From contig WQXD01000258.1 in assembly GCA_009785015.1 (NCBI GenBank), positions 1 through 5,378 of the forward strand: a stretch of 5,378 nt of DNA, in the 5' to 3' direction. Below are positions 1-5,378 of the stretch, piece by piece; positions within the stretch are counted from its first letter, which is position 1; each line of letters begins with the position of its first letter. The position numbers were made by a program, and so were the translations under genes. The stretch is from Oscillospiraceae bacterium. GTDB lineage: Bacteria; Bacillota_A; Clostridia; Oscillospirales; WRJC01. The notes under the pieces are model-generated. The model worked only from the letters and a program-made list of their open reading frames with translations. It searched no databases and was not told where the DNA came from.

Positions 1-493
1 CGCACTGATCCAAAAACTGCGCCATCGTGTGGATTTTGATCACAGGCTTGCCGCCTATATGCAAATAGGAGGGATGCTTCATGTATTTTGCGAAAGTACG
101 GCACGCATTTGCCCATTGGGTTTCGTCTGTTATGCCGAAGGGCGCGTGGTTGCAGTATTCTATGCAAAAGCGCATGCGCCGCGAAAAGGGCGACGCGACA
201 AAGTGGCCGACGCCCGCGTTGAGATATTTCGCGTGCAGCGGGTCGACGCCCGCGGTGCTTTCCACGGGGTACCACAGCATCTGGAAGAAATCCACGCCGT
301 GCCCCGAAGCGGCGGCGATCTCTTTGTCCATCGTCTCCTGGGTTATATATTCGCCGAGCACCGGGACGCGGCCCGGGTAAATTTCGCGCCAGTCTCCGCC
401 GCCGACATTGTATTTATTCGGCCACTCCGGCCACCAGCCCGAAAAGTACGAAGTGCCGATTAAATATTCTTTGCTGTTATTGCCGGATATCAT
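1..493 (-). CDS. GH99/WbsX-like glycan-active protein, N-terminal part (cut by left window edge)
   Basis: The reading frame is open from an ATG at 493 down to base 1, giving 164 codons with no stop; the C-terminus lies outside the window. The start is supported by a strong AAGGAGG at 499-505, five bases upstream. The protein looks like the N-terminal half of the (beta/alpha)8 fold shared by glycoside hydrolase family 99 and the WbsX-type proteins: a first strand with GTSYFSGWW (13-21), PVLGEY (44-49), GVDFFQMLWYP (66-76), RFCIEYCNH (108-116) and the typical W-x7-YMKHPSYLHIGGKPVIKI (127-154). Family members hydrolyse or process mannose-containing or other complex glycans, or sit in polysaccharide loci; the exact substrate cannot be read from this part. 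No signal peptide is present, so the product is probably cytoplasmic. It is divergent from the uracil-DNA glycosylase gene and has its own promoter. Family assignment is by motif memory and fairly confident; activity is open. Confidence 0.72.
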   Translation of the reverse strand, partial: MISGNNSKEYLIGTSYFSGWWPEWPNKYNVGGGDWREIYPGRVPVLGEYITQETMDKEIAAASGHGVDFFQMLWYPVESTAGVDPLHAKYLNAGVGHFVASPFSRRMRFCIEYCNHAPFGITDETQWANACRTFAKYMKHPSYLHIGGKPVIKIHTMAQFLDQC

Positions 494-540
494 AAAAACC
501 TCCTTGATATATTTAAAAATAAATTTTCTGCCGCAATGTA

Positions 541-570
541 ATGATATCACATCGGGCCGCATATTGGCAA
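541..570 (-). promoter_or_regulatory. Sigma-A-type promoter for the GH99-like gene
   Basis: Read on the minus strand, TTGCCA (565-570) is followed after 18 bases by TATCAT (541-546), which is preceded by TGA, making an extended -10 element. Transcription would begin near 534, leaving a leader of about 40 bases before the ATG at 493. A run of nine A on this strand (587-595) lies upstream in a position suited to an UP element. This is a match by eye to consensus, not a mapped start. Confidence 0.5.
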
Positions 571-609
571 TACGATATTTTGAACCTTTTTTTTTGCTTT
601 CTGTTAATT

Positions 610-630
610 TTTTGAGAACAAATCTCAAAA
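610..630. repeat. 8-bp perfect inverted repeat between divergent promoters (operator candidate)
   Basis: The arms TTTTGAGA (610-617) and TCTCAAAA (623-630) are perfect reverse complements with a five-base centre, ACAAA. The dyad lies between the leftward promoter (541-570) and the rightward -10 (657-662), centred about 50 bases upstream of the expected UDG transcript start and about 85 upstream of the GH99-like one. It lies outside both predicted transcripts, so a DNA-binding site is more likely than an RNA hairpin. No regulator family is recognised from the arm sequence. Confidence 0.45.
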
Positions 631-653
631 CGCCCATAATATGCCCATGGTTA

Positions 654-662
654 TGGTATAAT
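654..662 (+). promoter_or_regulatory. Extended -10 promoter for the uracil-DNA glycosylase gene
   Basis: TGGTATAAT at 654-662 is a consensus -10 hexamer (TATAAT, 657-662) with the TGn extension. No good -35 box lies 16-18 bases upstream (634-639 reads CCATAA), which is acceptable for extended -10 promoters. The expected start is near 669, giving a leader of roughly 34 bases to the ATG at 703. Confidence 0.6.
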
Positions 663-702
663 ATATACATGTATTTTAAAAAAGTAATTATTTGGAGAAA
701 AA

Positions 703-729
703 ATGGAAAAGATGGAAAAGATGGAAAAC
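703..729 (+). repeat. Three tandem 9-nt units at the 5' end of the UDG gene
   Basis: ATGGAAAAG (703-711), ATGGAAAAG (712-720) and ATGGAAAAC (721-729) follow each other directly and encode MEK-MEK-MEN. The unit length is a multiple of three, so gain or loss of a copy keeps the frame and only changes the N-terminal tail and the number of ATGs. Confidence 0.85.
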
Positions 730-1293
730 AGCGAATTGGACTGGCTCGAGCTTTATGACACCTGTTTTAACTGCGAGAAGTGCGAATTGCACAAAACCCG
801 CAATAAAATGGTTTTCGGCAAAGGCTCGCATGAGGCGAAAATCATGTTTGTGGGAGAAGCCCCGGGTGAATCCGAAGACCGCGAAGGGCTGCCGTTTGTG
901 GGCAGGGCGGGAAAACTGCTGGATTTGTACATGGGTTATGTGGAACTTTCGCTCGAAGATGTGTATATAGCGAATATTTTAAAGTGCCGCCCCCCGCAAA
1001 ACCGCGACCCCGATCCCGCAGAGCAGGACAGCTGCATCGATTACCTGCGGCTGCAGACAAAGCTCATAGACCCGAAAATCATCGTATGCTTGGGCAGGAT
1101 CGCCGCCATGCGGATAATAAAGACCGAGTTCAAAATAACGGCGGAGCACGGCGCGTGGTTCAAAAAAGGCGACATATACATGACCGCCGTCTACCACCCT
1201 TCGGCGCTGCTCCGCGACCCATCCAAAAAAGCGGACGCGCTCGCCGATTTCAAGGAAATACGAAAAAAAGCCGCGGAGCTCGGTATTTTATAG
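703..1293 (+). CDS. Uracil-DNA glycosylase, family 4 (4Fe-4S, thermophile UDGa type)
   Basis: This 196-residue protein removes uracil from DNA, starting base excision repair after cytosine deamination or dUMP incorporation. Four cysteines match the family 4 iron-sulfur ligands: C24 and C27 (the C-x2-C pair before ELHKTR), C95 in LKCRPPQNR and C111. Motif 1 is GEAPGESED (51-59), followed by GLPFVGRAGKLLD (62-74), in which F66 should stack on uracil; N91 fits the uracil-reading Asn; motif 2 is HPSALLR (165-171). Length is normal for the family and all motifs are intact. GGAG at 694-697 lies five bases before the ATG at 703; the in-frame ATGs at 712 and 721 are 14 and 23 bases away, so 703 is preferred. 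The gene is followed on the same strand by the GTPase gene after 145 bases, which has its own promoter. Some databases label such proteins as a phage SPO1 DNA polymerase-related domain; that is an old name for the same fold. Confidence 0.93.
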   Translation: MEKMEKMENSELDWLELYDTCFNCEKCELHKTRNKMVFGKGSHEAKIMFVGEAPGESEDREGLPFVGRAGKLLDLYMGYVELSLEDVYIANILKCRPPQNRDPDPAEQDSCIDYLRLQTKLIDPKIIVCLGRIAAMRIIKTEFKITAEHGAWFKKGDIYMTAVYHPSALLRDPSKKADALADFKEIRKKAAELGIL

Positions 1294-1343
1294 CGCTTTT
1301 TTTGTAAACTTTTTTACGGCGCAAAAAAACGATAAAAAACATC

Positions 1344-1372
1344 TTGCAATTGCGGCCAAAATGCTGTATAAT
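1344..1372 (+). promoter_or_regulatory. Strong sigma-A-type promoter for the EF-G-like gene
   Basis: TTGCAA (1344-1349) and TATAAT (1367-1372) are separated by 17 bases, close to the ideal housekeeping promoter. An A-rich stretch (1323-1340) directly upstream could act as an UP element. Transcription would begin near 1379, leaving a leader of about 60 bases. The GTPase gene therefore need not depend on read-through from the UDG gene. Confidence 0.75.
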
Positions 1373-1410
1373 GGAAATGTTGCGTATAAATTTATAAATA
1401 CAGGCAAAAA

Positions 1411-1426
1411 TTAACGGATTAACGGA
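1411..1426 (+). repeat. Tandem 8-nt repeat running into the ribosome binding site of the EF-G-like gene
   Basis: TTAACGGA occurs twice back to back (1411-1418 and 1419-1426). The second copy overlaps the Shine-Dalgarno core GGAGG (1424-1428), which lies ten bases before the ATG at 1439. The first copy ends in CGGAT rather than CGGAGG and so lacks the full core. Confidence 0.6.
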
Positions 1427-1438
1427 GGAACAATATCA

Positions 1439-3535
1439 ATGGCAAATACTAAAGACATAAGAAACGTCTGCTTTTTGGGTCATGGCGACAGCGGCAAAAC
1501 CTCGCTTGCCGAGGCTGTGCTGTTTTTCACGAAAAATTCCGAGAGGCAAGGCAAGGTGACCGACGGCAACACCGCAAGCGACTATGACCCCGAAGAAATC
1601 AAGCGCGGTTTTTCATTGCAGTCTTCGCTGCTCTCGTTCAGCTGGAAAAACGCCAAAATCAACCTGATCGACGCCCCGGGCTTTTTTGACTTTGCAGGAG
1701 AGGCAAAACAGGCCGCCCGGGTTTCCGACTGCGCGCTTATTGTGATAAATGCCAAATCGGGCGTCGACGTGGGAACGGAATTCGGTGTGGAATACTCCGT
1801 TGAGGCCGGCATCCCCAAAGTGCTTTTCGTAAACAAGCTCGACGACGAAAACGTGAAGTTCGACGAGATTTTCGACGAGGCGAAAGAAAAATTCGGGACT
1901 GCTGTATGCCCCGTTTTTATCCCGTTTGTCAAAGAGGGAAAAACTTCGGGATATGTGGATCTGATCAAATCGCAATATTTGATCCCCGAAAAGGGCGGCG
2001 AAATGAAGCCCGCCCAGATACCCGCCGATTTTGAGGCGAAAGCGGCGGATTACAGGCATATGCTGTTTGAATCCCTGGCTGAGACGAGCGACGAGTTGAT
2101 GGAAAAATATTTCAACGAAGAGGAATTCTCAGACGAGGAGATCGAGAGCGCCTTCAACACCGGCATAAAACACGGCAGCATAATTCCCGTTTTTTCGGGT
2201 TCCGCCGCCACTTTGGCGGGAGTGGAATACTTAGTTGACAGCATTGTAAAATATTTCCCCGATCCGCTCGACAGGACGAACGAAAAAATTTACAAGGGAG
2301 AGCCCGACGAGAACGGCAAGAGAGAACTCGCCGAGGTCAAAATCGAGGAAGCGGGCAGCCCCGCCATATTCGTGTTCAAAACGGTCGCCGACCAGTTCGG
2401 CAAAATGTCCTATTTCAAAGTGATGAACGGCACGCTGAAAAGGGATATGGCATTAAAGAACGCGTCAAGTTCACAGAGCGAAAAATTCGCGCACATATAT
2501 TCGCTCAGGGGCAAAAAGCAAACCGAAGTGGAAGAACTCATATGCGGCGATATCGGAGTCACGTTGAAACTCGTCGCCACCAACACAAACGACACCCTTT
2601 CCGCCTCGGGCAATCTGGAATATGCGAAGATAATATTCCCCGAGCCGTTTCTGACATATGCGATCATCCCCAAGGCGAAAGGCGACGAGGACAAAATCTC
2701 GACGAATATAAACAAGCTTTTGGAAGAGGACATGACAATAAGATACGAGAACAACTCGGAAACCCGCCAGATACTGCTTTCGGGGCTGGGCGAAATGCAC
2801 ATAGACGTGATAACCTCGAAGCTCAAAAACCGCTACGGCGTATCGGTGGAGTTCTCCATACCGAGAGTGGCCTACAGGGAGACAATCAAGAAAAAAATCG
2901 AAGCCGACGGGAAGCACAAAAAGCAGTCGGGCGGCCACGGGCAGTACGGCCATGTCAAAATCGCCTTCGAGCCCTGCGACGAAAACCCCGGGCTTACATT
3001 TACCGAGAGCATATTTGGCGGTTCCGTGCCGAAAAACTACCACCCCGCAGTCGAAAAGGGACTGCTGGACTGCATGAACAGGGGAGTGCTCGCCGGATTC
3101 CCCGCGGTGAATATAAAGGCCAACTTGTACGACGGCTCATATCACGACGTGGATTCCAACGAACTGTCTTTCCGGCTCGCGGCAAGGCTCGCGTTTTTGC
3201 AGCTCACGGGGGCCTCGCCGGTTATTTTGGAGCCGATCGGAGAGCTTTTCGTGACTGTGCCCGACACGGTCGTGGGCAGCGCGATGGGCGATTTGAGCAA
3301 GCGCAGGGGCAGAGTGCTCGGCCAGAGCGCGCACGAGCACAAAAAAGCCTACACCACCATCGACGCCGAAGTGCCCATGAGCGAGATGCAGACCTATTCG
3401 ATACAGCTCCGCGCCATGAGCCAGGGGCGCGGCTCATATGAATTCAGATTTGTGAGATATGAGGAGCTCCCCGCCGCGCTTTCGCCGAAAGTCATAGAAG
3501 AAGCGAAGAAATATCTGGCTGAGGAAGAAGAATAA
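1439..3535 (+). CDS. fusA2: Elongation factor G-like translational GTPase (EF-G2 type)
   Basis: This 698-residue protein has the five-domain layout of EF-G, the GTPase that moves tRNA and mRNA through the ribosome. Domain I carries G1 GHGDSGKT (14-21), G3 DAPGF (78-82), G4 NKLD (132-135) and G5 SGSA (253-256). Domain II spans roughly 295-390 and domain III about 400-475, with SGLGEMHIDV (448-457). Domain IV has SGGHGQYGHV (497-506) and the tip loop DGSYHDVDS (565-573) with H569 kept. Domain V ends with RAMSQGRGSYEFRF (658-671). Differences from canonical EF-G are the switch I segment TASDYDPEEIKRGFSL (45-60), where RGITI is replaced by RGFSL, and F82 where the catalytic His of DTPGH is expected. 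These, and SGGHGQYG rather than SGGRGQYG, fit the EF-G2 paralogue group. The gene is not beside rpsL, rpsG or tuf, which also argues against the main fusA. It may translocate, recycle ribosomes or act under stress; the exact role is open. The symbol is used as the paralogue label. Confidence 0.9.
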   Translation: MANTKDIRNVCFLGHGDSGKTSLAEAVLFFTKNSERQGKVTDGNTASDYDPEEIKRGFSLQSSLLSFSWKNAKINLIDAPGFFDFAGEAKQAARVSDCALIVINAKSGVDVGTEFGVEYSVEAGIPKVLFVNKLDDENVKFDEIFDEAKEKFGTAVCPVFIPFVKEGKTSGYVDLIKSQYLIPEKGGEMKPAQIPADFEAKAADYRHMLFESLAETSDELMEKYFNEEEFSDEEIESAFNTGIKHGSIIPVFSGSAATLAGVEYLVDSIVKYFPDPLDRTNEKIYKGEPDENGKRELAEVKIEEAGSPAIFVFKTVADQFGKMSYFKVMNGTLKRDMALKNASSSQSEKFAHIYSLRGKKQTEVEELICGDIGVTLKLVATNTNDTLSASGNLEYAKIIFPEPFLTYAIIPKAKGDEDKISTNINKLLEEDMTIRYENNSETRQILLSGLGEMHIDVITSKLKNRYGVSVEFSIPRVAYRETIKKKIEADGKHKKQSGGHGQYGHVKIAFEPCDENPGLTFTESIFGGSVPKNYHPAVEKGLLDCMNRGVLAGFPAVNIKANLYDGSYHDVDSNELSFRLAARLAFLQLTGASPVILEPIGELFVTVPDTVVGSAMGDLSKRRGRVLGQSAHEHKKAYTTIDAEVPMSEMQTYSIQLRAMSQGRGSYEFRFVRYEELPAALSPKVIEEAKKYLAEEEE

Positions 3536-3536
3536 T

Positions 3537-4304
3537 TTATGGTTTGGCCGCGTCCACAATCGCGGCGAAGTCTTTGGCGTTGAGCGAAGCCCCGCCGATC
3601 AGGCCGCCGTCCACATTCGGTTTCGAGAGCAGGGCGGCGGCGTTTTCCGCGTTCATCGAGCCGCCGTACTGTATTGTGGCGGACTGGGCGATCTGCTCGC
3701 TGTATAAGTTTGCCAATATGCCGCGGATGAACCCGTTTACGCTGTCGGCGTCGTCGGCGGTCGCGTTTTTCCCCGTGCCGATCGCCCATACTGGTTCATA
3801 GGCTATTATCACGTTTTGCATTTGCTCCGGCGTTATTTCATGCAGGGCCACCTTTGTCTGAAGCGACACGACTTCCGTGGTTATGCCGAGTTCCTTCTCC
3901 TTTAGCAGCTCGCCTACGCAGACTATGGCTTTTAAGCCCGCTGCGAGGATTGTTTTGAGCCTTTTGTTCACCGAGTCGTTTATTTCGCCGAAAAACTGGC
4001 GGCGTTCGCTGTGGCCTATGATGACGTACCCGACGCCGTACTCTTTGAGCATATTCACGGAAGTTTCGCCCGTAAAAGCGCCTTTCAGCGCCCAGTGGGC
4101 GTTCTGCGCCCCGAGTTTTATATTCGAGCCCGAGAGCGCCGCGGAGACGGAGGCGATATCGACGTCGGGCACGCACACGACAATCTCGCAGTGGTCTTTG
4201 TCTTTCAGCAAAGTTTTCAGCTCGGTTACAAATCCGGCGCTTTCTTTTGGGGTCATGTTCATTTTCCAGTTGCCCGCAATCACGGTTTTTCTGTTGGTAT
4301 CCAT
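3537..4304 (-). CDS. tpiA: Triosephosphate isomerase
   Basis: This 255-residue cytoplasmic enzyme interconverts dihydroxyacetone phosphate and glyceraldehyde 3-phosphate in glycolysis and gluconeogenesis. From the start at 4304, the active-site residues are all present: N12 and K14 in AGNWKMN (10-16), H98 in IIGHSERR (95-102), the general base E170 in AYEPVWAIGTG (168-178, including the mobile loop 6), and the phosphate-binding YGGS (213-216) and GGLIGGASL (233-241). Length is normal. An in-frame ATG at 4316 would add MKNH, but the only ribosome site, AAGGG at 4317-4321, touches that ATG and lies 12 bases from the one at 4304, so 4304 is preferred. The gene stands alone rather than in the common gap-pgk-tpi-gpm cluster. 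Its stop is one base from the stop of the convergent EF-G-like gene. It is divergent from the solute-binding lipoprotein and has its own strong promoter. Confidence 0.96.
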   Translation of the reverse strand: MDTNRKTVIAGNWKMNMTPKESAGFVTELKTLLKDKDHCEIVVCVPDVDIASVSAALSGSNIKLGAQNAHWALKGAFTGETSVNMLKEYGVGYVIIGHSERRQFFGEINDSVNKRLKTILAAGLKAIVCVGELLKEKELGITTEVVSLQTKVALHEITPEQMQNVIIAYEPVWAIGTGKNATADDADSVNGFIRGILANLYSEQIAQSATIQYGGSMNAENAAALLSKPNVDGGLIGGASLNAKDFAAIVDAAKP

Positions 4305-4316
4305 GTGGTTTTTCAT

Positions 4317-4321
4317 CCCTT
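4317..4321 (-). promoter_or_regulatory. tpiA: Ribosome binding site that decides the tpiA start
   Basis: On the minus strand AAGGG directly abuts the ATG at 4316 (no spacer) and lies 12 bases before the ATG at 4304. A zero-base spacer cannot support initiation at 4316, so 4304 is the likelier start, although 12 bases is on the long side. No other purine-rich site is visible between here and the promoter. Confidence 0.5.
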
Positions 4322-4355
4322 CATTATTGGTTGTTGCATATATTGTTATACCGAG

Positions 4356-4385
4356 AGTATATCATAAATAACCTGCAAAAGTCAA
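4356..4385 (-). promoter_or_regulatory. tpiA: Strong sigma-A-type promoter for tpiA
   Basis: Read on the minus strand, TTGACT (4380-4385) is followed after 18 bases by TATACT (4356-4361), preceded by TGA as an extended -10. Each box misses consensus at one base. The expected start is near 4349, giving a leader of about 45 bases before the ATG at 4304. Confidence 0.7.
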
Positions 4386-4392
4386 GGCAAAG

Positions 4393-4408
4393 CGGAAAAA
4401 TTTTTCCG
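4393..4408. repeat. Perfect 16-bp palindrome between tpiA and the lipoprotein gene (operator candidate)
   Basis: CGGAAAAATTTTTCCG is its own reverse complement with no spacer. It sits eight bases upstream of the tpiA -35 box and 41 bases before the lipoprotein ATG, so a bound protein could affect either gene. The A5T5 core should also bend the helix. No T-run follows in either direction, so it is not a convincing terminator. No regulator family is recognised. Confidence 0.5.
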
Positions 4409-4449
4409 GCGTTATTTTAAAATCAATAAAATTCGGGAGGTTTTTATTT

Positions 4450-5378
4450 ATGTTGTTTAAGCAAAAACTTTTTATTCCGGCGATTGCCGCCGTTTTGACG
4501 CTGACTTTTATATTATCCGCCTGCAGCGCGCCGGAAAACGAAACCACCGGTAACATAACAGAAAGTTCACGGGAAACACCGCAGGAAACAACCCCGGAGC
4601 CCGGGCCAAACCTGCCCGAAAAAAACATGAATTACAAAGAAATGAAAATACTCACATCGGACTGGTGGGGTTACGAGCCCATGAACATGGTCGATATATC
4701 TCCGGATCAATATGACGGGGATCTGATAAATGACGTCGCCTACGAAAGAAAAATGAAAATAGAACAGCTGTACACCATGACGGTCAAGACAATAGACATG
4801 ACTTTGCAAAACTCTTTCGAGAGCCTCCGCACTTCCATAATGGCGGATGACAACGCGTATGACATAGCCTTTATAAGGGGCTGGAATGTGGCCGGTTTGC
4901 TTTCCGGCAACAATTATCTTTTGGACCTTTCGGCTTTGCCCTATGTAAATTTTGATATGCCGTGGTGGAAAAAAGACGCCTACGACGCTTTTGCGATAAA
5001 CGGCAAGCATTTCGGCGTCACCGGGGCGATGTCCACAAACGATATGATGCTGATCATGGGAACCTGCTTCAACAAAAACATGGTCAAAGATTACGGGCTC
5101 GAGAGTCCGTACGCCCTTTTTGAAACCGGCGACTGGACGCTTGACAAAATGGCGGAAATGTCAAAAGCCGTCGCCAAAGATTTGGACGGCGACGGAAAAA
5201 TGACCAAAGACGACCTTTGGGGAATCAATTACACTTATGAAACCGCCGTCGGCATGGTGAATACCGCGGGGGTGAAAATAGCGGAACTGAACGGCGAGGG
5301 GATACCCGTCATAACGATAAATACCGAAACGGCGATCGGGCGCATGCAGAATATATTTGAAAAATTGCTGGATGAATC
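4450..5378 (+). CDS. Extracellular solute-binding lipoprotein of an ABC importer, N-terminal part (cut by right window edge)
   Basis: The frame is open from ATG 4450 to the window end, 309 codons with no stop. GGGAGG at 4435-4440 lies nine bases before the start. Residues 1-24 form a lipoprotein signal peptide (MLFKQK, then a hydrophobic run) with lipobox LSAC, so C25 should be lipidated and the protein anchored outside the membrane. Residues 26-58, rich in Thr, Glu, Pro and Ser, make a flexible tether. The mature part resembles the large carbohydrate-type binding proteins common in Clostridia: MKILTSDWWGYE (65-76), GDLINDVAYERKMKIEQLY (90-108), YDIAFIRGW (137-145), LLDLSALPYVN (157-167) and INGKHFGVTGAMS (183-195). 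Residues 244-255 (DLDGDGKMTKDD) form an EF-hand-like calcium loop. Such proteins deliver sugars or oligosaccharides to a permease pair; the ligand is unknown and the permeases would lie beyond the window. No clear promoter is seen; TAAAAT at 4418-4423 is a weak -10 candidate. Confidence 0.85.
   Translation, partial: MLFKQKLFIPAIAAVLTLTFILSACSAPENETTGNITESSRETPQETTPEPGPNLPEKNMNYKEMKILTSDWWGYEPMNMVDISPDQYDGDLINDVAYERKMKIEQLYTMTVKTIDMTLQNSFESLRTSIMADDNAYDIAFIRGWNVAGLLSGNNYLLDLSALPYVNFDMPWWKKDAYDAFAINGKHFGVTGAMSTNDMMLIMGTCFNKNMVKDYGLESPYALFETGDWTLDKMAEMSKAVAKDLDGDGKMTKDDLWGINYTYETAVGMVNTAGVKIAELNGEGIPVITINTETAIGRMQNIFEKLLDE

Noticed and set aside
29..463. A 144-codon plus-strand open frame at the left edge.
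   Set aside because: It lies opposite the GH99-like gene, which has family motifs, a strong ribosome site and a promoter; the plus-strand frame has none.
1297..1329. Possible terminator after the UDG gene: TTTTTTTG (1297-1304) opposite CAAAAAAA (1322-1329), with GTAAA/TTTAC inside.
   Set aside because: The pairing is nearly all A-U, needs a five-base bulge, and is not followed by a T-run on the plus strand. It could just as well be A/T-rich promoter-upstream DNA.
2186..2199. CCCG-TTTTTT-CGGG small hairpin inside the EF-G-like gene.
   Set aside because: It is a four-base stem within coding sequence, covering the codons just before and at the G5 motif; this size is expected by chance.
2542..3441. 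A 299-codon open frame on the plus strand overlapping the EF-G-like gene.
   Set aside because: It is very rich in Arg, His and Gly, resembles no protein family I know, and lies wholly within a well-matched EF-G frame; it is a frame shadow.
3547..3566. Hairpin GCCGCG-N8-CGCGGC just after the EF-G-like gene stop, a possible terminator.
   Set aside because: It lies inside the tpiA coding region, where GC-rich codons explain it, and no T-run follows on either strand.
4313..4324. A tiny frame ATG-AAG-GGA-TGA on the minus strand overlapping the tpiA ribosome site and first ATG, which might couple translation.
   Set aside because: It has no ribosome site of its own and is only three codons long; chance is the simpler explanation.
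4334..4363. TTGCAT (4334-4339) and TATATC (4358-4363) as a promoter for the lipoprotein gene.
   Set aside because: Both boxes are weak matches and overlap the tpiA promoter on the other strand, whose fit is far better.
4567..5010. A 147-codon minus-strand open frame opposite the lipoprotein gene.
   Set aside because: The plus-strand frame has a ribosome site, a lipoprotein signal and binding-protein motifs; the opposite frame has no recognisable content.

Overview
The window reads as ordinary chromosomal DNA from a Gram-positive, Clostridia-like bacterium. This is inferred from the strong purine-rich ribosome sites, the sigma-A-type promoters with TATAAT-like and extended -10 boxes, the lipoprotein type of a solute-binding protein found widely in Clostridia, and the protein flavour. 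An uncultured gut or anaerobe lineage is plausible, but nothing here fixes the species. There are five protein genes, two of them cut by the window edges, and no RNA gene, insertion sequence, phage gene or CRISPR array that I can see.

Layout from left to right: (1) 1-493, minus strand: the N-terminal 164 codons of a GH99/WbsX-like glycan-active protein running off the left edge. (2) 494-702: a divergent promoter region with one promoter facing each way and an 8-bp inverted repeat between them. (3) 703-1293, plus: a complete family 4 (4Fe-4S) uracil-DNA glycosylase, opening with a triple 9-nt repeat that supplies three in-frame ATGs. (4) 1294-1438: a spacer with a very good promoter and a tandem 8-nt repeat that runs into the ribosome site. 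(5) 1439-3535, plus: a complete EF-G-like translational GTPase of the EF-G2 type, whose G3 motif has Phe where canonical EF-G has the catalytic His. (6) 3537-4304, minus: triosephosphate isomerase, convergent with the GTPase and separated from it by one base. (7) 4305-4449: a second divergent control region, with a strong tpiA promoter and a perfect 16-bp palindrome. (8) 4450-5378, plus: the N-terminal 309 codons of an extracellular solute-binding lipoprotein running off the right edge.

The genes do not form one operon. Each has its own start signals, and the strand order (-, +, +, -, +) means at most UDG and the GTPase could share a transcript. The middle genes are DNA repair, translation and glycolysis. 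The two edge genes point to carbohydrate handling (glycan-active enzyme, ABC importer binding protein), so a sugar-use locus may continue on either side, but that is inference. I found no convincing new multi-gene system. The most useful leads are the altered GTPase motifs, the two operator-like palindromes in the divergent regions, and the one-base convergent junction with no visible terminator. No stretch over 300 bases lacks a gene.
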